DNA of 60,552 bases from Paenibacillus cisolokensis (lineage in GTDB: Bacteria; Bacillota; Bacilli; Paenibacillales; Paenibacillaceae): the NCBI RefSeq assembly GCF_018403665.1, contig NZ_BOVJ01000168.1, forward strand, positions 1 through 60,552. Direction: 5' to 3'. A model generated the notes under the pieces. The model did not search any database. It was given only the letters and a program-made list of their open reading frames with translations, and had not been told where the DNA came from. Position numbers and translations under genes: made by a program. Of the stretch, positions 48,101 through 56,831 are shown in pieces (the first letter of the stretch is position 1; each line of letters begins with the position of its first letter).

Positions 48101-49773
48101 TGCTGAAGCGGAGGGGCGATCTGTCCGCGGCGGAGCTTGTGCGGCTCGCAGGGGACGAAGCGCTGAAGTGGCTGGGCGAGTTGGAGGCGGCGGGACGAAT
48201 CGTCCCTGTCGATCCGGCCGGAACGGGCGAGTATCGCTGGATATGCGCCGACGAGCGGGAGATGTACCGCGAATTTCCGGAGACGGAGACGTCGCGGCGG
48301 TTTATTATCGGCCGCTTCATCGAGCACCGCCTGTCGTTCACCGAGCCCGAGCTGTGCGAACGCTACCCGCGTCTGTCGCATGACGAGGCCAGACGGCTGA
48401 CGGATACGCTGCTGGCCGAGAAGCGGATCGTGCGGGCGCCGTTCGCCGAGCGCAGCGACGAGCGGCTCTTCTCGAGCGCGAGCGTCGCTTCGCGCATCGT
48501 CAGGCTGTCGATCGGCGAACTGCGCAAGCGCGCAGCGCCCGCGGAGCCGATGCGCTGGTGCGGGCAAGCCGCGCTGCTGCAGCATGCGCTGCACGGTACG
48601 CGGCTTCGCGGCACGGACGGTCTGCGCGAGACGATCGGCCGTCTGCAAGGCATCTACTTGCCGCTGTCGGCCTGGGAATCGGTCGTCTTTCCGGCCCGGC
48701 TCGACGATTACCGCAAGGAGGACCTCGACCTGCTCTGCGCGTCCGGCGAAGTCGTGTGGCTTGGCCGCAAGGAAGAAGGCGAGAAGGAAGGGCGCGTCGC
48801 TTTCTTCCTGTCGGATGCGGACCCGCCGCTCTACGCTCCGTTCGTTCCGCCGCCGGACGCGGCGTCCGCGAGCCGGCCCGGCCTGCTCGAGCAGCTGAAG
48901 CGGGGCGGAGCCAGCTTTCTGACCAAGCTGAGCCGGGATGCGGACCTGCCGCCTTCCGAAGCGCTGGCCGGGCTGATGGAGCTGGCATGGGAAGGGCTTG
49001 CGTCGAACGACCAGTTCGCGCCGCTGCGGCTTAAGGCGGAAACGAAAGCGAAGCAATGGGCGAGAACCGGCTCCGGACAGGGCCGCTGGTATTGGACGGG
49101 AACGCTTCGGGGCGGCGGGACGGGCCCGGACGTTGAAACGTCCGCCGTGCAGTGGGTCCATCATCTGCTTGGCGCGTTCGGCATGATCAGCAAGGAGTTG
49201 GTGAACCATGTATCGCCCTATTCGTGGGATGTACTGCTTCCGGTATTGAAACGGCTCGAGGAGTGGGGAACGCTCACGCGCGGTATGCTGGTCAAAGGCA
49301 TTCCCGCCTACCAGTTCACGACGCCGGAGATGGCCGAAGCTGTGCGCCGGCCGCTGCCTGACGCCGCGGCTGACGCGGTCACCGTCATTTCCGCCGTCGA
49401 CCCGGCCAATCCGTTCGGGCTTATGTTCGAATGGCCGGAGGCGAAAGGTCCGAATTTCGCGCGCAAGCCCGGCAATTTTATCGTGCTGCAAGGCGATCGC
49501 TGGCTGTTCTGGATCGAAGGCAACGGCAGGCGGATTCATACGATGGACGCGGCGGCCGGCGATGGCACCGGCATGGCAGAGGAGGCCAAGCTGCAGGCGC
49601 TGAAACATATTCTTGGCACGATTATGCGCCGGCAGCGAATGACGAAAATCGCCGTTCATCTTTGGGACGGCGAAGCGGCTGCCGAAGCGGACGCCGGCCG
49701 GCTGCTGCGGGCGCTCGGAGCCGAGCGGGACCGGACGGCGCTCGTGCTGTGGGCAAGTCAGCTTCGAACGTAA
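45184..49773 (+). CDS. Lhr-type DEAD/DEAH-box helicase with a C-terminal DUF4175/winged-helix region
   Basis: 1529 residues, the full Lhr length. RecA1 has FxQPTDVQLQAWEAI, Walker A APTGSGKT (45-52), TPLKAL, TPESLYLLL, DEIHE (motif II) and SATQKPLERVARFLGG (motif III). RecA2 has SSLELGIDIGHVDLVIQ and QRIGRAGHAVGG (motif VI). Winged-helix and Lhr core domains extend to about 850, followed by the long Lhr C-terminal region. Lhr is a 3'-5' translocase acting in DNA repair. Unusual is an 11-unit pentapeptide insertion (residues 240-294) between the RecA domains. One long promoter-terminator transcript; AAAGGAG before the ATG. Confidence 0.9.
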   Translation: MQPPRSVVFHPALAGWFARSFGQPTDVQLQAWEAIAAGRHTLIAAPTGSGKTLAAFLPCLDRLVKAKDGKPETRRHGVRIVYVTPLKALNNDIHHHLIRFAEEIDAFAAQEGIPWPGVRCAVRTGDTIPSQRASMLRRPPDVLVTTPESLYLLLTSEKGRDMLRTAEQLIVDEIHELAADKRGAHLSLTMERLVELTGRRLQRIGVSATQKPLERVARFLGGWEEAGRDARTSGTAAGWAQHKNAQPEGTRDEEAQREGVQQEGVQDADAQQAGTQQEGTHDEGAHAIGAQRDKLLRHPIGYAPRPVTIVESMMRKSMSATVTMPDFNRPMQTRDAVWLPLLERVMQLMHGSKSVIIFVNSRRLCERLCLRLNEFAGYEIAHAHHGSVSRERRHEVERRLKAGELRCIVATSSLELGIDIGHVDLVIQIDAPPDAASGIQRIGRAGHAVGGASRGVIIARQRGQLPEAAVLARLIRERDIEEIRVPRNAVDVLSQQVVAMAAVESWEIGRLHRLITRSDSYRTFARETLEEMLQVLGGFYPFARPLLTWDRESGTIAGRSNTPMAAVAGAGTIPQSAAYPVYHAESRTHLGELDEEFVQESRTGDVFQLGSSLWMIRGIQNDRVYVAEAGNRFGEIPFWRNEAGSRSYDLGLKIGAFLRELEERLGLETPTPDKAEADGRIADWLAADYGMDALSAEKLIALVREQHRVCALPTDRRIVIEHYKDLTGRTHVIVHNPFGRRVNRAWLLAIEKRLERLLSGRPYGNAKDNGLELVLPEWDASWLQAIWSITPSGLAPLLGEAVSGSPLLAVAFRRIAETSLLLARSFKRTPMWQMRLRSEELLKAALPYAARFPYLRDAVKECLYDYLDTEHLTEMLQAVRDGRMAVEIRETPYPSPFAEQFIADYANMQLYEGDGLSESVQLQLMNVSKAFTGQLFGAEPFGGSILPKVAAEEERKLSAPDREPRNKDDLYDLLKRRGDLSAAELVRLAGDEALKWLGELEAAGRIVPVDPAGTGEYRWICADEREMYREFPETETSRRFIIGRFIEHRLSFTEPELCERYPRLSHDEARRLTDTLLAEKRIVRAPFAERSDERLFSSASVASRIVRLSIGELRKRAAPAEPMRWCGQAALLQHALHGTRLRGTDGLRETIGRLQGIYLPLSAWESVVFPARLDDYRKEDLDLLCASGEVVWLGRKEEGEKEGRVAFFLSDADPPLYAPFVPPPDAASASRPGLLEQLKRGGASFLTKLSRDADLPPSEALAGLMELAWEGLASNDQFAPLRLKAETKAKQWARTGSGQGRWYWTGTLRGGGTGPDVETSAVQWVHHLLGAFGMISKELVNHVSPYSWDVLLPVLKRLEEWGTLTRGMLVKGIPAYQFTTPEMAEAVRRPLPDAAADAVTVISAVDPANPFGLMFEWPEAKGPNFARKPGNFIVLQGDRWLFWIEGNGRRIHTMDAAAGDGTGMAEEAKLQALKHILGTIMRRQRMTKIAVHLWDGEAAAEADAGRLLRALGAERDRTALVLWASQLRT
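45901..46065 (+). repeat. Eleven degenerate 15-bp repeats inside the helicase gene
   Basis: In-frame units of five codons with consensus (A/V/T)-Q-(Q/x)-E-G: AQHKN, AQPEG, TRDEE, AQREG, VQQEG, VQDAD, AQQAG, TQQEG, THDEG, AHAIG, AQRDK. They lie between motif III and the RecA2 domain, in a surface loop. The base repeat GCAGCAAGAAGGC is nearly exact in several units, which suggests growth by slippage. Confidence 0.88.
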
Positions 49774-49825
49774 GCTCGAACGTTAACGTTTAAAATCCAA
49801 ATCTATTTTCGAAAGGAAGAGACGC

Positions 49826-50791
49826 ATGAATCCTGTTCGAATCGGTTTAATCGGAACGGGCGGCATTTCGCATTGGCATACGAGGCAACTGCTGGAGCTG
49901 GAGGAAGCAACGATTGCGGCAATCGCCGATCCGGGTGAGGAAAGCCGCCGTCGATGGACGTCCGCATTCGGTCTTTCTTCCGTCCCTCAATACGGCGATT
50001 ACGCGGAAATGCTGGAGCGGGAGGAGCTTGATGCGGTTGTCATCTGTTCTCCGCATACCCAGCATTACGAGCAGGCCAAAGCTTGTCTGGAAAAAGGGCT
50101 TCATGTGCTGGTGGAGAAGCCGATGACCTGCTCGTCCGCGGAGGCGGAATCACTGCTCGAAACGGCGGACGCTTCGGGGCGCGTTCTTCAGGTGTCGTAT
50201 CAGCGGCATTTTCAGCCGGAGTTTCTGTATATCAAGCAAGCGATCGAACAGGGAGCGATCGGCCGGCTGACATCGGTCAACGCTACGCTGTATCAGGACT
50301 GGAGCCAGGGCACGACGGGGACGTGGCGGCAAAATCCGAGCTTGTCGGGCGGCGGCATGCTGATGGATTCGGGGAGCCATATCGTCGATGTGCTGCTTTG
50401 GACGACAGGGCTTCGTCCGGAGGAAGTGAAAGCGTTTCATAGCCGGCAGGGAACGCCGGTCGAGATCGATTCCTTTACGACGATCCGCTTCGAAGGCGGC
50501 GTCGTGGCGGGACTCAATATTGTCGGGCTTTCGCCTTGCTGGTACGAATCGTATATATTCGCCGGCGATCAGGGTGCCATATTCATGGTGGACGGCTCCA
50601 TTACGCTGCGCCGCCGGGGAAAGGAACCGGAGATTCCGACGCTTCCGAAGCAGACGACGAATCAGGATAAAAGCTTCGTCGACGCGATTCTGGGCCGGCA
50701 CGAAATCGCGGTTCCGGGAAGCTTCGCGCTCGAGGTTGTGCGATTGACCGAACGAATTTACGAAGCGGCAGGCTATCATCCATTCGACTAA
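49826..50791 (+). CDS. Gfo/Idh/MocA-family oxidoreductase 3
   Basis: 321 residues, intact. Rossmann start IGLIGTGGISHWHTRQLLEL, EKP motif VEKPMTCSSAEAE, SYQRHFQPEFLYIKQAI and GGGMLMDSGSHIVDVLLWTTG of the substrate domain, with the catalytic Asp and His in DSGSHIVD. Not close to the two enzymes of the glycan locus, which share longer stretches with each other. It follows the helicase gene by 52 bases with GAAAGGAAGAG before the ATG. It probably acts on a sugar or inositol. Confidence 0.9.
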   Translation: MNPVRIGLIGTGGISHWHTRQLLELEEATIAAIADPGEESRRRWTSAFGLSSVPQYGDYAEMLEREELDAVVICSPHTQHYEQAKACLEKGLHVLVEKPMTCSSAEAESLLETADASGRVLQVSYQRHFQPEFLYIKQAIEQGAIGRLTSVNATLYQDWSQGTTGTWRQNPSLSGGGMLMDSGSHIVDVLLWTTGLRPEEVKAFHSRQGTPVEIDSFTTIRFEGGVVAGLNIVGLSPCWYESYIFAGDQGAIFMVDGSITLRRRGKEPEIPTLPKQTTNQDKSFVDAILGRHEIAVPGSFALEVVRLTERIYEAAGYHPFD

Positions 50792-50814
50792 TCATTATGG
50801 GAGAGAAGCAGGGA

Positions 50815-51945
50815 ATGAAAGGATACAAACTGGCGATCGGGCTTGCGATTGGCGCGGCTTTGCTCTTGCCGTCCGCCGCCGGTGCGGCGGCCGCGAAGCC
50901 GTCATACGAATTGGAGTGGGAAGGCGGGGGCCAATCGAGCGGAACGGTTATCGCGCGCGGCGGCGTATCGTATATCGCCGCCAAAGCGATAGCCTCGGAG
51001 GCCGGACTTGCGATCTCCTGGGACGTCTCGAAGCAGCGCGCCCAATTCGACGGCTGGAACAAAAGTTTCGCCGTTCGGGTGAACAGCGACCGCGGGGTGC
51101 TGGACGGCAAAAATACGGAAATCGGCGGCAAGCCATTCGTCTTGAATGGCGAGCTCTACCTGCCGGTCAGATTTATCGTCAAGGCGCTCGATGGGGATAA
51201 CGTGAAATGGAATGCCCGGACGCAAACCGTAACCGCTTCGGGACTCGGCGGCTACCATGCCCGCAGCGAAACGCACAACGGGCTTACCTTTACGGTCGTG
51301 ACCGCCACCGGCGAGCTGTATGTGACCGGGGAGTCGGGGGAAAGCCGCAAGCTTGCCGATCTTGGCGACACGATATACGGCGCGGTCAAGTTCGCCTTTT
51401 ACGATTCGCCGGGCGGGCTGCTTCATCTGACCGTCACCCGGAATTATGGGGAGCCGATGATCCAGTACCGGGTGTATACCGCTGTCCTGAAGAACGGCGA
51501 GCTGATCCGAGAGGCGGAAGCGGGCTACTTCCGGCGATTTGTCGACAATGCGACGAACGGCGGCGGGCAGCTGATCGTTACCGACGGCAGAACGCTGGAG
51601 CTGGTGGACGACGTTACCGGCCGCGTCGCCGAATCGTACGACCTCGTCAAGCTGGGCGGCGAAGAGGACGACTATTTCGTGGAAGGCGTCGGACCGGAAT
51701 ATTTGCTGATCCGGCCGAACGACCGCGGACTGCTGATGCTGATCGACCGCAAAACGGGCGGCAAAACGCTGCTCTACAAAGAGCTGCTGGACAAACTGAA
51801 TCAGGAATATGCCGAGACGAACGACGTGCCATATTTCGGCGACTGGCTGCGCTTCGTGAGGCGGGACGGCGATACGCTCTATTTCCGCAACGACGCGCCG
51901 ATCCAGCAGGACAACAAGCTGTATGCGTACAAGCTGCCCGAGTAA
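50815..51945 (+). CDS. Secreted protein with a copper-amine-oxidase-type N-terminal (stalk) domain
   Basis: 376 residues from ATG 50815; ATG 50797 upstream is in frame but overlaps the ribosome-binding site. Signal peptide MKGYKLAIGLAIGAALLLPSAAGA. The stalk domain covers about 30-150 (SYIAAKAIASEAGLAISWD, NGELYLPVRFIVKALDGDNVKWNARTQTVTASG). The rest (about 155-376) is a beta-rich repeat region with WFRR-type strands and DLVKLGGEEDDYF and LLYKELLDKLN, likely a propeller-like sensor. Such stalk domains anchor to the cell surface. Role unknown. Confidence 0.8.
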   Translation: MKGYKLAIGLAIGAALLLPSAAGAAAAKPSYELEWEGGGQSSGTVIARGGVSYIAAKAIASEAGLAISWDVSKQRAQFDGWNKSFAVRVNSDRGVLDGKNTEIGGKPFVLNGELYLPVRFIVKALDGDNVKWNARTQTVTASGLGGYHARSETHNGLTFTVVTATGELYVTGESGESRKLADLGDTIYGAVKFAFYDSPGGLLHLTVTRNYGEPMIQYRVYTAVLKNGELIREAEAGYFRRFVDNATNGGGQLIVTDGRTLELVDDVTGRVAESYDLVKLGGEEDDYFVEGVGPEYLLIRPNDRGLLMLIDRKTGGKTLLYKELLDKLNQEYAETNDVPYFGDWLRFVRRDGDTLYFRNDAPIQQDNKLYAYKLPE

Positions 51946-52038
51946 GCGGCGGCCAGCGGGAGAACGGACCGTAACCGGGTTTATGGCGAAGCTTGACGCC
52001 GCCGCCGGCTGAATGAGACAATCGCATATAGGGCGAAC

Positions 52039-52069
52039 GGAAAGGACGGCCGCGAGCGCCGTCCTTTCC
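52039..52069 (+). terminator. Hairpin terminator after the stalk-domain gene
   Basis: Perfect 12-bp stem GGAAAGGACGGC/GCCGTCCTTTCC with a 7-base loop. No long T run beyond the stem, so termination may be partial. Confidence 0.6.
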
Positions 52070-52131
52070 TAAATGATGGAACTGATACGAACAGCGGAAA
52101 CCGCCGTTACGGCGAAGGAGGTTTGCGAGAA

Positions 52132-52932
52132 ATGACCATCGTCGACGATAGTTTGAAAGGGAAAATCGCCATCGTGTGCGCGTCGAGCCGCGGGCTCGGA
52201 TATGCGACGGCCAGACGGCTTGCGCAGGGCGGCGCGCTCGTCACGATGCTGAGCCGGTCGGAGAAGAACGTGGCGGAAGCCGCGGCGGCCATCGAAAAGG
52301 AGACGGGCATACGCCCGCTGGCTTACGCCTGCGACGTATCAAAGGCGGAAGACATCCGGCGCGTCGTGGCCGATACGGTCAAGGAGCGCGGGGGGCTGCA
52401 CATCCTGGTCAACAACGCCGGCGGACCGCCTGCAGGAACGTTCGCCTCGTTCGGGGACGAGGATTGGATGCGCGCGCACGAGCTCAATTTTATGAGCGTC
52501 GTCCGGTTCGTCCGCGAAGCGCTGCCGCATATGAAGAACGGCGGCGGAGGCAGCATCGTCAATATCATCTCGGTTTCGGTGAAGCAGCCGATGCCCAATC
52601 TGGTGCTGTCCAACGCCTATCGCGCAGCCGTCGTCGGTCTTGCGAAAACGCTGGCTGACGAGCTGGCGCCCGCAGGCATCCGGATCAACAATGCCGCGCC
52701 CGGTCGAATCGCCACCGAACGGATCGCCGAGCTCGACCGTCATCGCGCGAACGCGGAAGGGCGCAGCGTCGAGGAGATCGAGCGGGAAAGCCTGCGGGGA
52801 ATTCCGGCCGGGCGGTACGGGGACCCTGCCGAATTCGCCGAAGCCGTTGCGTTTCTGGCATCGGACCGGGCGTCATATATAACCGGGGCGACACTGCAGG
52901 TCGACGGCGGCATGGTCCGGTCGTTGCAATGA
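52132..52932 (+). CDS. SDR-family oxidoreductase lacking the YxxxK motif
   Basis: 266 residues; ATG 52132 chosen because AAGGAGGT lies 9 bases upstream. NAD(P)-binding CASSRGLGYATARRLAQGG (in place of TGxxxGxG) and NNAG. The conserved Ser is in IISVSV. At the catalytic Tyr-x-x-x-Lys site, where most SDRs have YSASK, it reads S-N-A-Y-R in LVLSNAYRAAVVGLAKTL, so Tyr and Lys are replaced by Ser and Arg. The C-terminal GATLQVDGGMV is typical. Such SDRs exist and may reduce, isomerise or be non-catalytic. No operon partner is evident. Confidence 0.82.
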   Translation: MTIVDDSLKGKIAIVCASSRGLGYATARRLAQGGALVTMLSRSEKNVAEAAAAIEKETGIRPLAYACDVSKAEDIRRVVADTVKERGGLHILVNNAGGPPAGTFASFGDEDWMRAHELNFMSVVRFVREALPHMKNGGGGSIVNIISVSVKQPMPNLVLSNAYRAAVVGLAKTLADELAPAGIRINNAAPGRIATERIAELDRHRANAEGRSVEEIERESLRGIPAGRYGDPAEFAEAVAFLASDRASYITGATLQVDGGMVRSLQ

Positions 52933-53102
52933 TGCGGTGCTGGCCGGCAAGCGTCGATGCTGACGTCGGCTGCCGTGTAGTCCCTGCGCCATTGCTGCGC
53001 GGGGGAGACAACGAAGTCGCCGTGCTGGAGCTTCACGGCACGGAGACGGGCGTTCTGGAATTCAAGGATGTGCCGGATCCGGTCAGTACGGAGAAACCAT
53101 AA
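52929..53102 (+). pseudogene. C-terminal fragment of a GH35 beta-galactosidase
   Basis: Open frame of 57 codons from ATG 52929. Codons from about 52980 read VVPAPLLRGGDNEVAVLELHG, ending ...LEFKDVPDP. This matches the end of family-35 beta-galactosidases (the VPAPLLKxGxNEIVVxEL strand before the stop). The rest of the ~580-residue enzyme is missing; instead the frame abuts the stop of the SDR gene. I take it for the leftover of a deletion that fused an SDR gene to the tail of the galactosidase. It has no ribosome-binding site of its own. Confidence 0.65.
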
Positions 53103-53138
53103 AGCGGATTTCGTCCGCCGGGGCTTTCAATCAAACGG

Positions 53139-53186
53139 GGCTTTCCCGCAAGCGATCGAGCATCGCCTGGGGGAAGCCTCTTTTTT
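53139..53186 (+). terminator. Long intrinsic terminator after the GH35 remnant
   Basis: GGGCTTTCCC... pairs with ...GGGGGAAGCC, and an inner GCGAT/ATCGC stem closes a CGAGC loop; six T follow. It marks the end of the former beta-galactosidase transcript. Confidence 0.75.
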
Positions 53187-53298
53187 GCGCTTGCCATATC
53201 AGACAAGGGAGCAGGAACTTGAGGGAGCGGGAGCGAATGTTCCTGTTCCGGCGTTTCCGGCTTCCGGCGCAACATTTTCGTAGAGAGGAACGATTGTG

Positions 53299-55110
53299 AT
53301 GAAAATCGTGACCCGATCCCCCCGCCAATCCATCTTTCCGAAAATCGTGCTGACCTTTCTTGCGCTCCTCGTCCCGCTCTATACGCTGAATTTGTTCATG
53401 AACGAATCCGGCTCGGATTCGGTCCGTACGGAAATCGTCCGTTCCATGAACGCGAAGGTCGAGTTGTACCACAACCTGATCGAATCCGATTTCGAACGGA
53501 TCATCAAGCTTGTTCAGGCCTATGTGAACGACGACGATTTGGTGATGCTCAGCACGGCTGTCCCCGTCATGTCGGAAATCCAGAAAACGTCCGCCATTCT
53601 CGCTTTGAAGCGCAAGCTGGACCTGGTCAAAACGTCCAGCAATTTTGTTGAAAATGCAAGCGTATTCATTCCGTTGCTCGACCGTATCGTATCGTCCAAC
53701 GACAATGCGATCGCGCCTTTTGACAAGGAGCAGTTCCGGGCGCTTGCCGTCACGACGAACCGGTACGAATCGCCGTACCTGATGTGGAAGGACCGTCTGT
53801 TCATCAGCGTTCCTTATCCTGACCCCGCCATCTCCGATCGCCGCGAACCGACATTTCTGCTCGCGGTCGAAGTGTCGGAGAAAGGATTGCGCGACGCACT
53901 GCGCCAATTTGCCAACAACGGCGAACTGGCCGTGCTGTACGGCAACCGCCTTCCGTGGTCGATCGCAAGCGGCGGCGCACCTGCCGAAATGGCCGACGCG
54001 GCGGAGGCGCGCATCGCCGCAAGCCGGCTGCCCGACGACAGCGGCCGGCTGCCGCTGCGGGACGGCAAGGCGGAAGAGCGTCTCGACATCGGCGGGGAAC
54101 GGTATCTTGTCGTTACCCGCTCCTCCTCTGCGCTGGACGCGTCGCTATCGATCTATATGCCCGAGGAAGAGGTGTTCGGTTCGCTGCGGCGATACCGAAT
54201 GTGGCTGATTGCGCTGTCGCTCGCATCGCTCGGCATTCTGCTGTTTTTCTCGTTCAGCCTGTACCGGATGATTCAGCGGCCGCTGCGGACGCTGGTGCGG
54301 TCATTCGACAAAGTGGAGCAGGGCAATCTGAATCTGATCGTCTCGTATCCGCTGAAGGACGAGTTCGGTTATTTGTACGACCGTTTCAATGCGATGGTCA
54401 AGGAACTGAACGTTCTCGTTCATGAAGTATACGAGCAGCAATACCGGGTCCGGCTCGCCGAGCTCCGCCATCTCCAATCGCAGATCAACCCGCATTTTTT
54501 GTACAACAGCTTTTTCCTGCTGCATCGGATGGCTGCGCTGGACGACCGCGACAACATCGTTCGTTTCACGAAATTTCTCGGCGAATATTTCCAGTTTATT
54601 ACCCGGGACGGCATGAGCGAGGTGCCGCTCGACACGGAAGTGACGCATGCGCGCAATTACACGGAAATTCAGTCTTTCCGCTTCGCAAGCCGGATTCGGG
54701 TCCTGTTCGGCGACATCCCCGACGGATGCGGCGGCCTGCCCGTACCGCGGCTCATTTTGCAGCCGGTCATCGAAAATGCGTACCATCACGGTCTGGAAAA
54801 CAAGACGAAGGACGGATGGATCGGCATCGGATTCAGGCGGGAGGACGAGACGCTCGTCATATCCGTTGAAGACAACGGGGACGAACTGACCGACGCCTCG
54901 CTGCAATCGCTGCGCGACCGTCTGCGTGAGCCGGCGGACGAAACGGAAAGCACGGGGCTGATGAATGTGCACCGGCGCATCCAAATCCGCTGCGGCGCGA
55001 TGTACGGCCTGAAGCTCTCGCGGAGCAAGGCGGGAGGTTTGCGGGTCGATATCCGGCTGCCGTTAAGCCGAAAGGAGAATGAACATGTACCGATTGCTGA
55101 TCGTGGATGA
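53299..55110 (+). CDS. YesM-type sensor histidine kinase
   Basis: 603 residues from ATG 53299 (GAGAGGA upstream). Helix 1 at about 15-35, an extracellular dCache-like region to about 300, helix 2 near 305-325, HAMP (PLRTLVRSFDKVEQGNLNL). The kinase part has QINPHFLYNSFFLLHRMA (phospho-acceptor His of the HisKA_7TM/5TM-type), N-box LQPVIENAYHHGLENK, and GLMNVHRRI as ATP lid. It phosphorylates the next gene's product and controls transport genes downstream. The gene overlaps the regulator by 26 bases. Confidence 0.92.
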   Translation: MKIVTRSPRQSIFPKIVLTFLALLVPLYTLNLFMNESGSDSVRTEIVRSMNAKVELYHNLIESDFERIIKLVQAYVNDDDLVMLSTAVPVMSEIQKTSAILALKRKLDLVKTSSNFVENASVFIPLLDRIVSSNDNAIAPFDKEQFRALAVTTNRYESPYLMWKDRLFISVPYPDPAISDRREPTFLLAVEVSEKGLRDALRQFANNGELAVLYGNRLPWSIASGGAPAEMADAAEARIAASRLPDDSGRLPLRDGKAEERLDIGGERYLVVTRSSSALDASLSIYMPEEEVFGSLRRYRMWLIALSLASLGILLFFSFSLYRMIQRPLRTLVRSFDKVEQGNLNLIVSYPLKDEFGYLYDRFNAMVKELNVLVHEVYEQQYRVRLAELRHLQSQINPHFLYNSFFLLHRMAALDDRDNIVRFTKFLGEYFQFITRDGMSEVPLDTEVTHARNYTEIQSFRFASRIRVLFGDIPDGCGGLPVPRLILQPVIENAYHHGLENKTKDGWIGIGFRREDETLVISVEDNGDELTDASLQSLRDRLREPADETESTGLMNVHRRIQIRCGAMYGLKLSRSKAGGLRVDIRLPLSRKENEHVPIADRG

Positions 55111-56715
55111 CGAGCCGTATACGGTTGACGGGCTGTACGAGCTGCTTGGCGAATCGGATCTCGGGGAGCTCGATCTGTTCAAGGCTTATTCGCCGGACGA
55201 AGCGCTCGGCTGGCTGAACCGGGTAAAGATCGACATCGTCCTGAGCGATATCCGGATGCCGGGCATGGACGGCCTGCAATTGCAGCGTCTGATCAAGTCA
55301 CGCTGGCCGCGCTGCAAAACGATCTTTCTGACCGGCATTAACGAAGTCGCGTCCATACAGCAGGCGCAGCGCGACGGCAGCATCGATTACATTTTGAAAA
55401 CGGAAGGCGACGAGCCGATTATCCGCAGCGTGCAGGCCGCCATCAAGGCGCTCGATCAGGAGCTGATGAGCGACCATTTTCTGCGCCGCGCAGAGATTCG
55501 CGTCCGCGAGGCGCTGCCTGTGCTGCGCAGCGAATGGCTTCGCCGCTTGCTGAAATACGGGGCGGCCGATGCGAAGCTGTCGTCCGCGCGGCTGAAGGAG
55601 CTCGATTGCCCGCTGGACGCGGAAACCCCGGTCCTGCCCGCCCTTGCCCGCATCGACCGGTGGCCGGAGCAGGCCAGTCTGTCGGACCGGTCGCTGCTGA
55701 TGTACGGAGTGGAAAATATGATCTGCGAATATTTCGAGACGCTGACCGTGCAGCCGGTCGTCGTGGACGAGTCCTACGTGATGCTGCTCTTTCAGCCGGG
55801 CAAGACGGAAACTGATGCCGAGGGGGACGGATGGGAACGGACGCTGCGCTTCGTGCAGGGGACGCTCGAAGAGGTGCAGTCCACTTGTACGCGCCTTCTG
55901 AAGCTTCCGCTGTCGGTGGCGTACAGCCGCGGGCCGGTGAGCTGGGAGGAGGTCGCCGACATTTATTCCGGCTTGCGGAACATGCTCGTGCTCGGCATCG
56001 GCAGCGGTGAAAACATGCTGCTGTCCGACGGCGCGGGCGACAGCTGCCCTGACACGCCGGAGCGGCTCGAAGGGGCTCGCATCGCCCGTCTCCGCGAACG
56101 GCTGACCGTCGTGCTGGAGAGCGGCAGCGGGGAGGAGATGCTGGCGGTCATCGGGGAATGGTTCGGCGGTACGCAGGACTACGCCTTATATCTGGAAGCT
56201 TATTATACGGTGGCGACAGAGCTGATCCGGCAGTTCAACCGCTGGGGCTGGCCGGAAGCCGGACAATCGGATATCCGTCCGGAACGGCTGATGGATGTGC
56301 AAAGCCACGTTTCGCGGGATGCGGCGGTCGAATATTTGCGGCGCGCCGGGCTGCGGCTGCTGACCGTCAGACAATCCGAGCAGGACGAGCGGACCGACCG
56401 GATTGTCCGCAAGGTGAACCGGATGATCCGGGAGCGGATAGGAGGCGATCTTTCCTTGACCGCCATCGCGGAATCCGTCTACCTGAATCCGTCCTACTTG
56501 TCGGTTCTGTACAAGCAGACGACCGGACGCAACATTTCGGAAACGATCGCCGCCGCCCGGCTGGACAAGGCGAGGGAGCTGCTCTCCGCTTCGCCGCTGA
56601 AAATCCATGAAGTCGCCGCCGCCGTCGGCTTCGAGAACGCGGGCTATTTCACCCGTTTTTCCGCAAGCATACCGGAATCAGTCCCCAGGAGTACCGCGAT
56701 CAGGCGGGCAGCTGA
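55085..56715 (+). CDS. YesN-type response regulator with AraC DNA-binding domain, frameshifted at its end
   Basis: About 543 residues after repair. Receiver domain (LLIVDDEPYTVDGL, phospho-acceptor Asp in VLSDIRMPGMDG, FLTGINE). A long middle region (about 130-430) is typical of YesN-like proteins. The AraC domain is LTAIAESVYLNPSYLSVLYKQTTGRNISETI and IHEVAAAVGFENAGYFTRFF. The frame breaks at about 56660 where five T should be six, giving FTRFFRKHTGISPQEYR and a stop at 56713. The start at 55085 is set by AAAGGAG. It would activate the LplABC transporter after it. Confidence 0.92.
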
Positions 56716-56789
56716 CAGGCGGCGGAAATTCCAAAACAAAAGAGAACGAATCTAAACATTGTTCCATATCGGCTTCGGAGCAGACGCGA

Positions 56790-56795
56790 TATACT
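56790..56795 (+). promoter_or_regulatory. -10 element of the LplABC operon
   Basis: TATACT 36 bases before the binding-protein start; 17 bases upstream is TATCGG, a poor -35. This fits a promoter that needs an activator such as the preceding AraC-type response regulator. Confidence 0.45.
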
Positions 56796-56831
56796 GAGCG
56801 CAAATCACCACATTACCGGAGGAGGATCGCG

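Noticed and set aside
44974..49659. A 1561-residue open frame on the minus strand opposite the helicase
   Set aside because: Arg/Pro/His-rich composition, no motif, and fully antisense to a clear Lhr-type gene. Long antisense frames are expected at this GC content; similar ones lie opposite 25.7-27.9, 32.8-34.7 and 35.9-38.3 kb.
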